Source: an uncultured Bacteroidales bacterium
Lineage (GTDB): Bacteria; Bacteroidota; Bacteroidia; Bacteroidales; Bacteroidaceae
Length of the DNA stretch: 64,000 nucleotides
Assembly (NCBI GenBank): GCA_902801325.1
Contig: CADCHQ010000010.1
Location: 167,118 to 231,117 of the forward strand
Direction of reading: 5' to 3'
The notes below the pieces were generated by a model. It had not been told where the DNA came from. It did not search any database and saw only the letters and a program-made list of their open reading frames with translations. Position numbers and translations under genes: made by a program. This document shows, one piece after another, positions 42,191-52,900 of the stretch. Position 1 is the first letter of the stretch. Each line of letters opens with the position of its first letter.

Positions 42191-42886
42191 ATGGAAAACA
42201 TGGAGAATTGTAATCACTCCTTCCCCTCGGGGGAGGTGGGGAGAGGGGGCTGGATCAAACGTTTCGTGACCAATCCCATCGGGGAAAACTGCTATCTGGT
42301 TTGGGACGATAGTCTCGAATGTGCCATCATCGACTGTGGTTCGCTTGGTGAAGCCCAAGAGAATAAAATCGCTCGTTTCATTGAAGATAATAAACTGCAT
42401 CCCGTTTTAGCTTTGCAAACGCACATGCATTTCGACCACATCTTTGGTCTCCATTTCCTGCATCGCACCTATGGCTTGCAACCCATGTGTCACACCAGTG
42501 AACAACCTGTCTATGACTTCGCTCCGGCGATGTCTCGTAATTTCTTTGGCATAGAGATAGAGTCTCCCCTCGTACCTGTAAAGCAATACCTTTCCGACGG
42601 GCAAGAGCTACAGTTCGGACATTCTTCATTTCGTGTCCTCTATACCCCAGGTCACACGCCTGGCGGACTTTGTTTCTACCAACCTGATGCCAAGGCTCTT
42701 TTCTCGGGTGATACCCTTTTCCAAGGCAGCATCGGACGAACCGATTTTCCTGGTGGTAGTTTGCAGGCACTTGTCGACGGCATCCGGACAAAAATCCTAA
42801 CGCTTCCCGATGACGTTACCGTTTATCCCGGTCACGGTCCCTCTACCACTGTCGGTAACGAACGTCAGTATAATCCGTATTTGTAA
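42191..42886 (+). CDS. Metallo-beta-lactamase-fold hydrolase (glyoxalase II-like)
   Basis: 231 residues. The metal motif is THMHFDHIFG near residue 77, and the later ligands are in GHTPGG, FSGDTLF and YPGHGPST. This pattern is typical of the glyoxalase II-like branch, which hydrolyses thioesters such as S-lactoylglutathione analogues. The first 21 codons carry a palindromic repeat (PSGEVGRGG); family members usually begin near IKRFVTNPIGENCYLV. The true start could therefore be the GTG at about 42233, or the N-terminus may have been extended by the repeat. It is cytoplasmic and lies 47 bases after rsmG. Confidence 0.8.
   Translation: MENMENCNHSFPSGEVGRGGWIKRFVTNPIGENCYLVWDDSLECAIIDCGSLGEAQENKIARFIEDNKLHPVLALQTHMHFDHIFGLHFLHRTYGLQPMCHTSEQPVYDFAPAMSRNFFGIEIESPLVPVKQYLSDGQELQFGHSSFRVLYTPGHTPGGLCFYQPDAKALFSGDTLFQGSIGRTDFPGGSLQALVDGIRTKILTLPDDVTVYPGHGPSTTVGNERQYNPYL
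42216..42253. repeat. G+C-rich palindromic repeat at the start of the MBL hydrolase gene
   Basis: CCTTCCCCTCGGGGGAGG followed by TGGGGAGAGGG; it encodes FPSGEVGRGG just before the conserved domain. Confidence 0.75.
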
Positions 42887-42961
42887 CAAAGTAGCTTAGC
42901 TTTGTAAAATCACTTATTAAACTTTATTTTTAGGTACTTCCACTCGAAAATACCTAAACAG

Positions 42962-42993
42962 TTTGGTATATTTCTCGTTTATTTGTACCTTTG
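42962..42993 (+). promoter_or_regulatory. Bacteroidetes promoter for the serine acetyltransferase gene
   Basis: TTTG (42962-42965), a 20-base gap and TACCTTTG (42986-42993), 30 bases before the ATG. It is one of the best consensus matches in the window. Confidence 0.78.
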
Positions 42994-43023
42994 TGACACT
43001 TTAATATTATTGTACAAACGAAG

Positions 43024-43950
43024 ATGAGTGTTAAGGACCTCACCAATCAGCTCGAGGCGGCCATACGGGAACTGTCGGATACGGACAGCATGGGTGGCAT
43101 GTTTCACGAGCATCGCGATGGTGCGCCATTGCCTTCCGGACCTGCTCTGCAGGAGATCGTAGAATTGTGTCGCGCCATACTCTTCCCCGGATTCTATGGT
43201 AAATCGAATCTGAACTCCAAGACCCTTCCCTTTCATGTCGGTGTAAACGTAGAGCAACTCTATCAGTTGCTTTCTGAACAGATTATGGCAGGCTTGTGCT
43301 TTGTGCAAGGCAAGGACGAGCCCGTATGTCCGATAGAGAAAGGACAGCGTCTGGCGGCAGAGTTTATTGCAAAACTTCCCGATTTGCGCCGTATCTTGGC
43401 AACAGATGTAGAGGCCGCTTACAATGGTGACCCTGCTGCCACAAGCCGTGGAGAGGTCATTAGTTGCTATCCTGTCATTAAGGCTGTGTCGAATTATCGT
43501 ATTGCTCATGAACTGTTCATGCTGGATGTTCCCCTGATTCCGCGCATCATCACGGAGATGGCCCATAGCGAAACGGGTATTGACATCCATCCGGAGGCCC
43601 AGATAGGACATCACTTCACAATAGACCATGGGACGGGCGTTGTTATAGGAGCTACTTGCATCATTGGCAATAACGTGAAGTTGTATCAAGGCGTAACCCT
43701 TGGGGCTAAAAGTTTCCCTATGGACGAAAACGGTCATCCCATCAAGGGTATACCTCGTCATCCCATTTTGGAAGACGACGTTATCGTTTACAGTAATGCC
43801 ACGATTCTAGGTCGCATAACGATAGGAAAAGGAACTATTATCGGTGGTAACTTGTGGGTAACCGAGAGCACCAAGCCTGGCGAACATCTTGTACAGGCAA
43901 AGAAAAGGAAGAACAACGATGTGAGGCCGGAAGACTGGGGGGGACTGTAA
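43024..43950 (+). CDS. cysE: Serine O-acetyltransferase (EpsC/CysE type)
   Basis: 308 residues. The N-terminal helical domain is about residues 1-165, followed by the left-handed beta-helix with hexapeptide repeats, e.g. IDIHPEAQIGHHFTIDHGTG, VVIGATCIIGNNVKLYQGVTLGA and ATILGRITIGKGTIIGGN. The catalytic His and Asp pair is in TIDHGTG. It transfers acetyl from acetyl-CoA to serine, the first step of cysteine synthesis. The longer N-terminus is typical of the Bacteroidetes form. It has its own promoter. Confidence 0.93.
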   Translation: MSVKDLTNQLEAAIRELSDTDSMGGMFHEHRDGAPLPSGPALQEIVELCRAILFPGFYGKSNLNSKTLPFHVGVNVEQLYQLLSEQIMAGLCFVQGKDEPVCPIEKGQRLAAEFIAKLPDLRRILATDVEAAYNGDPAATSRGEVISCYPVIKAVSNYRIAHELFMLDVPLIPRIITEMAHSETGIDIHPEAQIGHHFTIDHGTGVVIGATCIIGNNVKLYQGVTLGAKSFPMDENGHPIKGIPRHPILEDDVIVYSNATILGRITIGKGTIIGGNLWVTESTKPGEHLVQAKKRKNNDVRPEDWGGL

Positions 43951-43955
43951 AAGTG

Positions 43956-43996
43956 TAGAGTGAGGAGTGAAAGGTGAAAAGTGAAGAATTAAGAAT
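43956..43996. repeat. AT-rich GTGAGGAGTGAAAGGTGAAAAG repeat
   Basis: A run of near-repeats of GTGAA fills most of the 57-base gap between cysE and the methyltransferase gene. Same style of low-complexity repeat as in other gaps of this window. Confidence 0.45.
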
Positions 43997-44007
43997 TTAA
44001 TTAATAT

Positions 44008-45450
44008 ATGGAATTTGAGATGATTGCCAAGACCTTTCAGGGCTTGGAGAATGTGTTGGCAGAAGAACTGACCCAATTGGGCGCCAACAATATTAAAGTG
44101 GGAAACCGCATGGTTTCGTATACGGGCAACCAGGAAATGCTCTATCGTAGCAACTTCTGCCTCCGTACTGCCATTCGTGTCCTGAAACCTATTAAACACT
44201 TTCGTGCCAAAAGTGCCGACGAGGTCTATGAGGCAGTGAAAGCTATCGATTGGACACAATACTTGTCGAACGAAACCACATTTGCAGTCGATAGCGTCGT
44301 TTATTCGACCGAGTTCCGTCATTCGAAGTTTGTGGCCTATAAAGTCAAGGATGCCATTGTCGACCAGTTCCGCGAGCAGACGGGTAATCGACCCAACATT
44401 CGCGTGTCGAACCCCGACATCCAGTTGAACATGCATATTGCCGAATACGATTGTACGTTGAGCCTTGATTCCTCAGGCGAGAGTCTGCATCGTCGCGGTT
44501 ATCGTCAGGAGGCTGTTGAAGCACCTTTGAACGAGGTGCTGGCAGCTGGTATAATCCTCATGACCGGATGGCATGGTGAAACAGACTTCATCGACCCCAT
44601 GTGTGGTAGTGGAACTTTTCCCATCGAGGCTGCTCTCATTGCCCGCAATATGTCACCGGGTATTTTCCGTCAAGGTTATGCTTTTGAGAAATGGGCCGAT
44701 TTCGACCGCGAACTTTTCGAGCAAATCTATAATGACGATTCGCAGGAACGTGAGTTTGCACATCACATCTATGGGTATGACAACAATCGCGCAGCTGTGG
44801 CTATTGCAGAACGCAATGTGAAAGCAGCCGGATTGACAGGAGACATTACCATTCAGTTCCAGGACTTTAAGGACTTCACTCAGCCTGCCGAGAAGTCAAT
44901 CATCATCACTAATCCTCCTTATGGCGAACGTATCAAACCGGAAGACCTTTTGGGTTTGTATAAGATGATAGGTTCACAATTCAAGAAGCAATTCGTGGAC
45001 AACGAGGCATGGGTGCTCAGCTATCGTGAGGAGTGTTTTGATGCCATTGGCTTGAAGGCTTCTTTGAAAGTTCCCCTTTACAATGGATCGTTAGAGTGTG
45101 AACTTAGAAAATACCAAATGTTCTCGGGCCGTTACAACGAAGTGCGTTCGGAAGGTCGAGAAATTAAGAGCGAAGATGACCGCAGGCAGATGGCCGAGAA
45201 GCGTAGGTTTAAGGAACGTCGGGCGGTGATGCAACGTCTTGATGAAACGGACGAGGAGTTCGAGAGTCGCATTAGGCGTCCGCGTCGTGAAGACAGGGAC
45301 GAACGTCCACGCAAGTTTGACCGTGACGAAAAGCCTCGTCGATTCTTCGGCGGCGATCGTCAGGCAGGTGATTATCGTAAAGGCGAAAAAGACTTCCGCC
45401 ACAAAGGTAGAGACTTTAATAAAGGGAAGGGCAGAAGGTATGAGGACTAA
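44008..45450 (+). CDS. THUMP-domain 23S rRNA m2G methyltransferase, RlmL N-domain-like
   Basis: 480 residues. The THUMP and ferredoxin-like N-terminal part begins FEMIAKTFQGLENVLAEEL. The methyltransferase domain has DFIDPMCGSGTFPIEAALIA and IITNPPYGERIK (NPPY for base methylation). The family makes m2G2445 in 23S rRNA; E. coli RlmL is larger because a second enzyme is fused. Residues about 385-480 are an unusual Arg/Lys/Asp-rich tail with repeated RR, RD and KG motifs, likely disordered and RNA-binding. The S9 peptidase ATG overlaps its stop by 11 bases. Confidence 0.88.
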   Translation: MEFEMIAKTFQGLENVLAEELTQLGANNIKVGNRMVSYTGNQEMLYRSNFCLRTAIRVLKPIKHFRAKSADEVYEAVKAIDWTQYLSNETTFAVDSVVYSTEFRHSKFVAYKVKDAIVDQFREQTGNRPNIRVSNPDIQLNMHIAEYDCTLSLDSSGESLHRRGYRQEAVEAPLNEVLAAGIILMTGWHGETDFIDPMCGSGTFPIEAALIARNMSPGIFRQGYAFEKWADFDRELFEQIYNDDSQEREFAHHIYGYDNNRAAVAIAERNVKAAGLTGDITIQFQDFKDFTQPAEKSIIITNPPYGERIKPEDLLGLYKMIGSQFKKQFVDNEAWVLSYREECFDAIGLKASLKVPLYNGSLECELRKYQMFSGRYNEVRSEGREIKSEDDRRQMAEKRRFKERRAVMQRLDETDEEFESRIRRPRREDRDERPRKFDRDEKPRRFFGGDRQAGDYRKGEKDFRHKGRDFNKGKGRRYED

Positions 45451-47599
45451 ATTGATATTGCTTTTGTCTTTGATGACAAGTATGCTTATGGCACAAAAGA
45501 CACTAACACTTGAGGATGTGATGTCGGGCGGCAATAATTGGTACAATCTGCAACCTGAAAACAAATACACCCAGTGGTGGGGCAATACCCCTGTGGAGAC
45601 TACTGCCGAGGAGCTGAAGGAATTGCTTACGGGCAAGAGCATTGTCACCGTTGAGCAATTGAATGAGATTGCCGGGGAAAAGGTGGTCAATAGCGGTCAT
45701 AATGTCACTTTGCCCTACAAAGGTAAGACCATAGCGCGTTTCCGTCAAGGTTCGAAGCGCATGGAGATAGATTGGAAACAGGGCAAGGTCGTGTGGAGTC
45801 AGGTCATTCCTCAGGGTGCTGCCAACCAGGACTTTGACTCTAAGTCGAAGAACTTGGCTTATACGATTAAGGGTAACCTGTATGTGAAGACTGCGGAAGG
45901 CGAAGTCCTGCAAGTTAGTAGTGATGGTTCGACTGACGACTCGAACGATATCGTCTATGGTCAGAGTGTTCATCGTGATGAGTTTGGTATTACAAAGGGG
46001 ACGTTCTGGAGTCCCGATGGTCAGAAGCTAGCCTTCTATCGCATGGACCAAAGCATGGTGGCAGGCTATCCGCAAGTCGACATATCACAACGCATAGCTG
46101 CTGTCGCTATGGACAAGTACCCTATGGCAGGCGAAACAAGTCATCAGGTCAAAGTGGGTATATTTGATGTGCAGAGCAAGCAGACTACTTGGCTTAACCT
46201 GATAGGAGCTCCTGACGATTATCATACGAATCTTTCTTGGGCGCCCGATGGCAAGTTGCTTTATGTTTTTGAACTCAACCGCGACCAAAACGACATGCAA
46301 CTGGTAGCATACAATACCACAACCGGAGAACTTGAGAAACGCCTTTTGCAGGAATGTCATGAAAAGTACGTCGAACCCCTGCATGGCCTGTCTTTCCTTC
46401 CATGGGACGACACGAAAGCTATTATGCAAAGCCGTCGTGATGGTTACAACCACCTCTATCTTTTAGATGTGAAGACGGGTGAGATTGACCAGCGGACCTA
46501 TGGTGACTTTGAGGTTCAGCAGTTAGTCGGTTTTAACGAAAAAGACAAGTGCGTGCTTTATTTGAGCAACGCCATAGACCCTCGAACAAGCTGCCTGTAT
46601 AGTCTCAATCTCGAGAAACCACGTTGTACGCTTATTGGCGTGGGCGAGGGCGTTCATTCAGTATCTCCGAGTGAGGATGGTACGATGGTCATCGACCGCT
46701 ATTCTACGCCGACTGTTCCTCGCTGTATCGACCTCATTACCACACATTCCGTTCGTGGCCGTTGGCCCAATCGTTCGGTTAATGTGCTCACAGCCAAAGA
46801 CCCTTGGCAGGAGCAAGGCTATAAAATACCCGAAATCACAAGTGGTAGTATCAAGGCTGCCGATGGCGTTACAGACCTTTATTACAGAATGGTGAAGCCC
46901 ATCGATTTCGACCCTTCGAAGAAATATCCTACTGTAGTTTATGTCTATGGAGGCCCCCATGCTCACAATGTCGATGCACGCTGGCATTGGTGTCTTCGTG
47001 GTTGGGAGGCCTATATGGCTACAAAGGGCTATTTGCTTTTCATCCTCGACAACCGAGGCAGCGAGTGGCGTGGACGTGAGTTTGAGCAGGTAACTTTCCG
47101 GCATCTGGGCGAGGAGGAGATGAAGGACCAGATGGAAGGTGTGAAGTTCCTCAAGTCCTTGCCCTTTGTCGATGCCGATCGAATGGGCGTTCATGGCTGG
47201 TCGTACGGAGGCTTCATGACCACCAACCTTATGTGCTCCTATCCTGATGTATTTAAGGTGGGCGTGGCAGGTGGTCCTGTCATTGACTGGAAGTATTATG
47301 AGGTGATGTATGGTGAGAGATATATGGATACTCCTCAACAGAATCCCGAAGGCTATGAGCGTTGCAGTCTGCTGGGTAAGGCCAAGAACCTGAAGGGGCG
47401 TCTGCAAATCATCTTCGGTTATAACGACCCCACCTGTGTGCCGCAACACACGCTTTCCTTCTTGCGTGCTTGTGAGGATGCTGGCACTCAGCCCGACCTC
47501 TTCACCTATCCTGGTGACGGCCACAACATGTTTGGTCGTGATCAGGTTCATTTGCATGAACGCATAACACGATATTTTGATGATTTCTTAGCCCCATGA
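45440..47599 (+). CDS. Exported prolyl oligopeptidase / DPP IV-type S9 peptidase
   Basis: 719 residues. I chose the start at 45440 because it gives a signal peptide ([19 protein letters not shown]). The frame is open further upstream, but only inside the previous gene. The N-terminal beta-propeller leads into an alpha/beta hydrolase domain with [16 protein letters not shown] (Ser nucleophile), FGYNDPTC (Asp) and PGDGHNMFG (His). Such enzymes trim X-Pro or similar dipeptides from peptides in the periplasm, useful for peptide fermentation. Its stop overlaps the purD start by 4 bases. Confidence 0.9.
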   Translation: MRTKLILLLSLMTSMLMAQKTLTLEDVMSGGNNWYNLQPENKYTQWWGNTPVETTAEELKELLTGKSIVTVEQLNEIAGEKVVNSGHNVTLPYKGKTIARFRQGSKRMEIDWKQGKVVWSQVIPQGAANQDFDSKSKNLAYTIKGNLYVKTAEGEVLQVSSDGSTDDSNDIVYGQSVHRDEFGITKGTFWSPDGQKLAFYRMDQSMVAGYPQVDISQRIAAVAMDKYPMAGETSHQVKVGIFDVQSKQTTWLNLIGAPDDYHTNLSWAPDGKLLYVFELNRDQNDMQLVAYNTTTGELEKRLLQECHEKYVEPLHGLSFLPWDDTKAIMQSRRDGYNHLYLLDVKTGEIDQRTYGDFEVQQLVGFNEKDKCVLYLSNAIDPRTSCLYSLNLEKPRCTLIGVGEGVHSVSPSEDGTMVIDRYSTPTVPRCIDLITTHSVRGRWPNRSVNVLTAKDPWQEQGYKIPEITSGSIKAADGVTDLYYRMVKPIDFDPSKKYPTVVYVYGGPHAHNVDARWHWCLRGWEAYMATKGYLLFILDNRGSEWRGREFEQVTFRHLGEEEMKDQMEGVKFLKSLPFVDADRMGVHGWSYGGFMTTNLMCSYPDVFKVGVAGGPVIDWKYYEVMYGERYMDTPQQNPEGYERCSLLGKAKNLKGRLQIIFGYNDPTCVPQHTLSFLRACEDAGTQPDLFTYPGDGHNMFGRDQVHLHERITRYFDDFLAP

Positions 47600-48867
47600 A
47601 GATATTACTTTTAGGAAGTGGCGGCCGTGAGCACGCCATTGCTTGGAAACTGGCACAAAGCCAGAAGTTGGAAAAGTTGTATATAGCCCCAGGTAATGCT
47701 GGGACAAGTGAGGTGGGAGAGAATGTGGCAATAAAAGCCGATGACTTCCCTGCTATTCGTCAGTTCGTGCTGGACAAGGCCATCGATATGGTTGTCGTAG
47801 GTCCGGAAGACCCGTTGGTTAAAGGCATATATGATTATTTCAAAGCCGACGAAAAACTCTGCTCCGTTCCTGTCATAGGCCCATCGAAACAAGGGGCTGT
47901 GTTGGAAGGTTCGAAGGACTTCGCCAAGGAATTTATGCAACGCCATAATATCCCGACTGCGCGCCATCAGACATTCGATGGGGAGCATCTGGCAGAAGGT
48001 CTAAGTTTCCTCGAGACCATGCCTGCACCCTATGTGCTTAAGGCAGACGGTCTGTGTGCAGGGAAGGGAGTCCTTATTCTTCCAACCTTGGAGGAGGCAA
48101 AGCGTGAACTTAAGGAGATGCTTGGTGGCATGTTCGGAACAGCCTCCTCTCGCGTTGTCATCGAAGAGTTCCTAAGCGGTATTGAGTGCTCCGTCTTTGT
48201 ACTGACGGACGGAAAGGATTACAAGATATTACCCGAGGCCAAAGACTACAAGCGCATTGGTGAAGGCGACACCGGTCTGAACACCGGAGGTATGGGTAGT
48301 GTTTCCCCAGTACCTTTTGCCACCAAAGAATGGATGCAGAAGGTGGAGGACCGTATTATCCGCCCCACAGTCGAGGGACTTGCTGCCGAGGGTATCGATT
48401 ACAAAGGTTTCATCTTCTTTGGCCTGATTAACGTGGACGGCGACCCCAAGGTCATCGAGTACAATTGCCGCATGGGTGATCCAGAGACGGAGACCGTTAT
48501 GCTTCGCCTCAAGGGCGACCTCGTGGACTTGCTAGAAGGTGTTGCTACACAGACTCTTGGACAAAAGAGTGTCGAGTTCGACCCACGACCCGCCGTATGT
48601 GTAATGCTGGTTAGTGGAGGCTATCCTCAAGCCTATCAAAAAGGAAAGCTGATGACGGGCTTTGATGCGGTGGGGGACAGCATCCTCTTCCATGCGGGAA
48701 CAGCCTTGAAGGACGGTCAGGTTGTGACCAATGGAGGACGCGTGATTGCAGTAAGCAATTATGGTGAAACGCAAGCCGAGGCACTGGAAAAAAGTATGCA
48801 TGGGGCTGAACAGATAGAGTTTGAAGGAAAATATTATCGTCGCGACATAGGACAGGACCTTGCGTAA
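47596..48867 (+). CDS. purD: Phosphoribosylamine-glycine ligase
   Basis: 423 residues with the GARS signature: [19 protein letters not shown] start, AGKGVLI ATP-grasp region (near 153), [30 protein letters not shown] and [15 protein letters not shown] end (here [18 protein letters not shown]). It performs the second step of purine synthesis. It overlaps the upstream S9 peptidase gene by 4 bases (ATGA) and the next gene by 8 bases. Confidence 0.97.
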   Translation: MKILLLGSGGREHAIAWKLAQSQKLEKLYIAPGNAGTSEVGENVAIKADDFPAIRQFVLDKAIDMVVVGPEDPLVKGIYDYFKADEKLCSVPVIGPSKQGAVLEGSKDFAKEFMQRHNIPTARHQTFDGEHLAEGLSFLETMPAPYVLKADGLCAGKGVLILPTLEEAKRELKEMLGGMFGTASSRVVIEEFLSGIECSVFVLTDGKDYKILPEAKDYKRIGEGDTGLNTGGMGSVSPVPFATKEWMQKVEDRIIRPTVEGLAAEGIDYKGFIFFGLINVDGDPKVIEYNCRMGDPETETVMLRLKGDLVDLLEGVATQTLGQKSVEFDPRPAVCVMLVSGGYPQAYQKGKLMTGFDAVGDSILFHAGTALKDGQVVTNGGRVIAVSNYGETQAEALEKSMHGAEQIEFEGKYYRRDIGQDLA

Positions 48868-49891
48868 ACCCAAATTCCATAATCGCATTGGGCGCAGCGT
48901 GGTCACGTTGCCCCTGTGTGCAATGCTGGCTATAGGCATGTGGTGGTTGCCACAACGTGCCTTTACGCCCGACCTGATAGTCGGACTTCTGCTGACAGCC
49001 TTTACCGCTTATGTGATTTTGGAGACAAACAACACCTATCAAGTCATTCGCGTCCGTTCGCGCATGGTGTCGTCGGTCTGGCTCTTCGGAGCTGGTTGCT
49101 TCATTTCCATGCATCCCTTCAGCCCCTCCCTGCTAGCCGCTTTCTGCTTGTCGGTCAGCATCTACTTGCTGTTCCGAACCTACCAGCAATCTCAACCGAC
49201 TACAGACACCTTCCATGCCTTCCTCCTACTCTCCTTGGGTAGCATCGTTCTTCCACCTGTCCTGTTCCTGGCACCATTCTTCCTATGGTATTTTCTTGTC
49301 TTCATGCGTTCCCTGTCGTTTCGCAGTTTCTTGGCGGCGTTCGTGGGACTGGCTCTGCCTTTCTGGTTCTGGATAGGGTGGCTCTTGTGGCAAGAAGACC
49401 TCTCGCCCCTGTTTTCGTGGTGGAACGACCTTCTGGCGTATTGCCACATGGGAGTTTTCGGGATGACGGATGCGATTGTGGAGTCTCGTGGTGCCGTGCT
49501 TCAGGGACTCCTGGAGAGCATTACACCTGCCGACCTCATCGACAATGCGCCATTCCTCTTGTTGGCATTTTTGACCTTGTGGACGACTTTCTATTACCTG
49601 ACGAACAGCTATGACGACAAGATTCGTACTCGCATGATGATGTACATCTATCTAATGACGTCGTGGGTCATTCTCCTGTTCGCCCTCTTCACCTTTCAGT
49701 TCACTCCTTTCACCCCCCTGCTGTTGCTCAGCTGTACGCCCCTTGTGGCTCACTATTTCACGTTGCGCAACACATGGCTGGCAGCACTTGTTTTCGTGCT
49801 CACTCTTGTAGCATTTATCATAATCTTTGTTAATCCATTACCGATTTCGGATTATTTTGAGTATCTTTGCACCTTGAAAATAAGTAAGTGA
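48860..49891 (+). CDS. Multi-pass membrane protein of unknown function
   Basis: 343 residues, with a TTG start overlapping the purD stop; a later ATG near residue 21 is possible. About 8-10 hydrophobic segments (e.g. [63 protein letters not shown]) fill most of the length. No transporter or enzyme family is recognised. It sits between purD and the DUF2723 gene, where envelope-related genes cluster. A role with the DUF2723 protein is only suggested by position. Confidence 0.65.
   Translation: MRKPKFHNRIGRSVVTLPLCAMLAIGMWWLPQRAFTPDLIVGLLLTAFTAYVILETNNTYQVIRVRSRMVSSVWLFGAGCFISMHPFSPSLLAAFCLSVSIYLLFRTYQQSQPTTDTFHAFLLLSLGSIVLPPVLFLAPFFLWYFLVFMRSLSFRSFLAAFVGLALPFWFWIGWLLWQEDLSPLFSWWNDLLAYCHMGVFGMTDAIVESRGAVLQGLLESITPADLIDNAPFLLLAFLTLWTTFYYLTNSYDDKIRTRMMMYIYLMTSWVILLFALFTFQFTPFTPLLLLSCTPLVAHYFTLRNTWLAALVFVLTLVAFIIIFVNPLPISDYFEYLCTLKISK
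49862..49869 (+). promoter_or_regulatory. -7 element for the DUF2723 gene
   Basis: TATCTTTG ends 32 bases before the ATG and lies within the last codons of the preceding gene. TTTG is not found at the -33 distance. Confidence 0.45.
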
Positions 49892-49901
49892 TATATCGCA
49901 T

Positions 49902-52900
49902 ATGAAACATTTTAGACTGATAGACAACGTGCTGGGTTGGGTGGCCTTCCTCGTAGCCGCGTTTGTCTATTGCTCGACCGTGGAACCCACGGCGAGCTTC
50001 TGGGATTGCCCAGAGTTCATAACCACGGCCTATAAGCTGGAAGTGGGACACCCACCAGGCGCACCCTTCTTCATGCTTACGGGCAATCTGTTTACCCAGT
50101 TGACCAACGATCCCACCCGTGTGGCCTTGATGATTAACATCATGTCGGCACTCATGTCGGCATTGTGCATCTTGTTCCTGTTCTGGAGCATCTCGCACCT
50201 GGCTCGCAAGCTAGTGGGGACCGACGGACAGGTGGTAACCATGGGACAACTGATAGCCGTCGAGGCAAGTGCTATGGTAGGTGCGCTTGTTTACACGTTC
50301 TCCGACACGTTCTGGTTTTCAGCCGTAGAAGGTGAGGTGTATGCCTACAGTAGCCTGTTTACGGCATTAGTGTTCTGGCTGATGCTGAAATGGGAAGACC
50401 ATGCTGACGAACCTCACAGCGACCGCTACCTGGTGCTCATTGCCTACCTCACGGGCCTTTCAATTGGCGTTCACCTGCTGAACCTGCTATGTCTGCCCGC
50501 CATCGTGCTGGTGTTCTACTATCGCAAGTTCCCCAATGCCAATCTCAAGGGCTCGCTCATTGCATTGTTGCTTTCGTTCGCCCTTATCGCAGCGGTGCTC
50601 TATGGCATAGTCCCAGGTATCGTGAAGGTGGGTGGATGGTTCGAACTGTTGTTCGTCAACGTGCTCGGACTTCCCTTCAACACGGGTCTGATCATCTACA
50701 TTCTCCTGACCATCACCGCTGTGCTGTGGTCAATCTGGGAGACGCATCGCGACGAGTTGCATCGCGTGCGCATGATTGTGTCCTATGCCCTGAGCATAGG
50801 CCTGTTAGGTATTCCTTTCTATGGTTATGGATGGTCGAGTATCGTAATCGGCATCGTTGCCTTGATAGCTTTGATCTTCGTTCTGCAGTATCGTAAGGAG
50901 AATGGCTATCTGGTTAGCCCTCGCCTGATGAACACCTCCCTGTTGTGCATGCTCATGATCATGGTTGGCTATTCGTCGTATGCCGTCATAGTAATCCGTT
51001 CTACCGCAAACACTCCCATGGATCAGAACTCTCCCGAGGACATCTTCACGTTGGGTTCTTATTTGAGCCGTGAGCAATATGGCGACCGTCCCTTGCTGTA
51101 TGGACCTGCCTACAATTCACAGGTGGAGATGAAGGTTGAAGGCGACTATTGGGTGCCTGTGTCCACGAAGGGCGCGCCTGTATATCAGCGCAAAGAGAAG
51201 GCTACGCCTAACGAGCCAGACCGCTACGAACTCCTGCGCTATAACATCGATTACAAGTACGGGCAGAACATGTTCTTCCCCCGTATGTATAGCGACCGCC
51301 ACAAGCAGGCTTACGAAGACTGGATGGGAGGCGTGAAGGGACGCATCGTTGAGGCTAATGTTGCCGGTCGTACCCAGCAAATCAAGATGCCAACGATGGG
51401 CGAGAATCTTTACTTCTTCCTGTCGTATCAGATGAACTTTATGTACTGGCGCTATTTCATGTGGAATTTTGCTGGTCGACAAAACGACATTCAGGGTAAT
51501 GGCGAACTGGAGCATGGCAACTGGCTGACGGGTATCAAGTGGTTCGACAACTGGCGTTTGGGAGACCAAAGCAAGTTGCCTACCGAACTGCGTGAGAACA
51601 AGGGACGCAACGTCTTCTATGCCTTGCCTCTTCTGTTAGGCCTTTTGGGCTTGTTTTGGCAGGTATATAAAGACCCCTCTAAAAAGTCTCCTCTTGCGGG
51701 ACAGCAGGGTGGAAACGAAGGCGTGAAGCAGTTCTGGGTTGTCTTCTTCCTCTTCTTCATGACAGGTATTGCCATTGTGGTATATCTGAACCAGACACCC
51801 ATGCAACCGCGCGAACGAGATTATGCCTATGCAGGTTCGTTCTATGCCTATGCTATTTGGGTAGGACTGGGTGTTGCTGCTTTGGCCGATTGGTTAAGTA
51901 AGGTCCTTCGCAATGAAACGATTTCGGCCTTGGTTGCCAGCATTTGCTTGCTCGTCCCCGTGCAGATGGCTAGTCAGACTTGGGACGACCATGACAGAAG
52001 CGGACGATACACTTGTCGCGACTTTGGTCAGAACTATCTGCAGAGCCTGCCAAAGGGTGTCAATCCAATTATCTTTACGAATGGCGACAATGATACCTTC
52101 CCCTTGTGGTACGCTCAGGAGACAGAGGAATTCCGTACCGATGCCCGCGTTTGCAACCTTTCGTATCTGCAGACCGACTGGTACATCGACCAGATGAAGC
52201 GTCCGGCATACGACTCTCCAAGTCTTCCCATTTCGTGGAAGCGCATTCAGTATGTGGCCGGTACGCGTGAGGGCGTTCGTGTCTTTCCCGATGCCATTCA
52301 GCAGGTGATGGAATATTATAAGAATGACCCCGAGGCCATGAAGGAAGCTTTGGGCGAGAATCCTTATGAACTCTCAAACATCATCGACCGCTGGATTTTG
52401 AATGAAAATCCGGAATTGCAGATTATCCCTACGGATAGCATTGTCATCACCGTCGACAAGGAGGCTGTGAAGCGTAGCGGTATGATGATTGCTGACGACA
52501 GCATTCCCGATGTCATGCACATCTCCTTGAAAGGACGCGGTACTGTTTACAAGAGTGAGCTGATGATGTATGAGATGCTTGCCCGTTCGAACTGGGAACG
52601 TCCGCTGTATGTTGCTATTACCGTTGGCGAAAGCAATTACGGAGACCTGGGCAAGAACTTCGTTCGTGAAGGCCTTGCAGACCGCATCACTCCCTTCAAT
52701 ACGGAGAAGAGTGGTAAGACACTGGATTCGGAAAAGACGTACGATAACCTGATGAATAAGTTCAAGTTTGGTGGTCTTGACAATCCTGACATCTATCTCG
52801 ATGAGACGGTTATGCGCATGTGCTATACCCATCGCCGTATTTTCGGTCAACTGGGTCAGCAATTATTGCGCGAAGGTAAGAAGGATAAAGCATTGAAGTT

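Noticed and set aside
46658..47557. A 299-codon minus-strand open frame opposite the S9 peptidase
   Set aside because: Antisense to the catalytic domain; no motif of its own.
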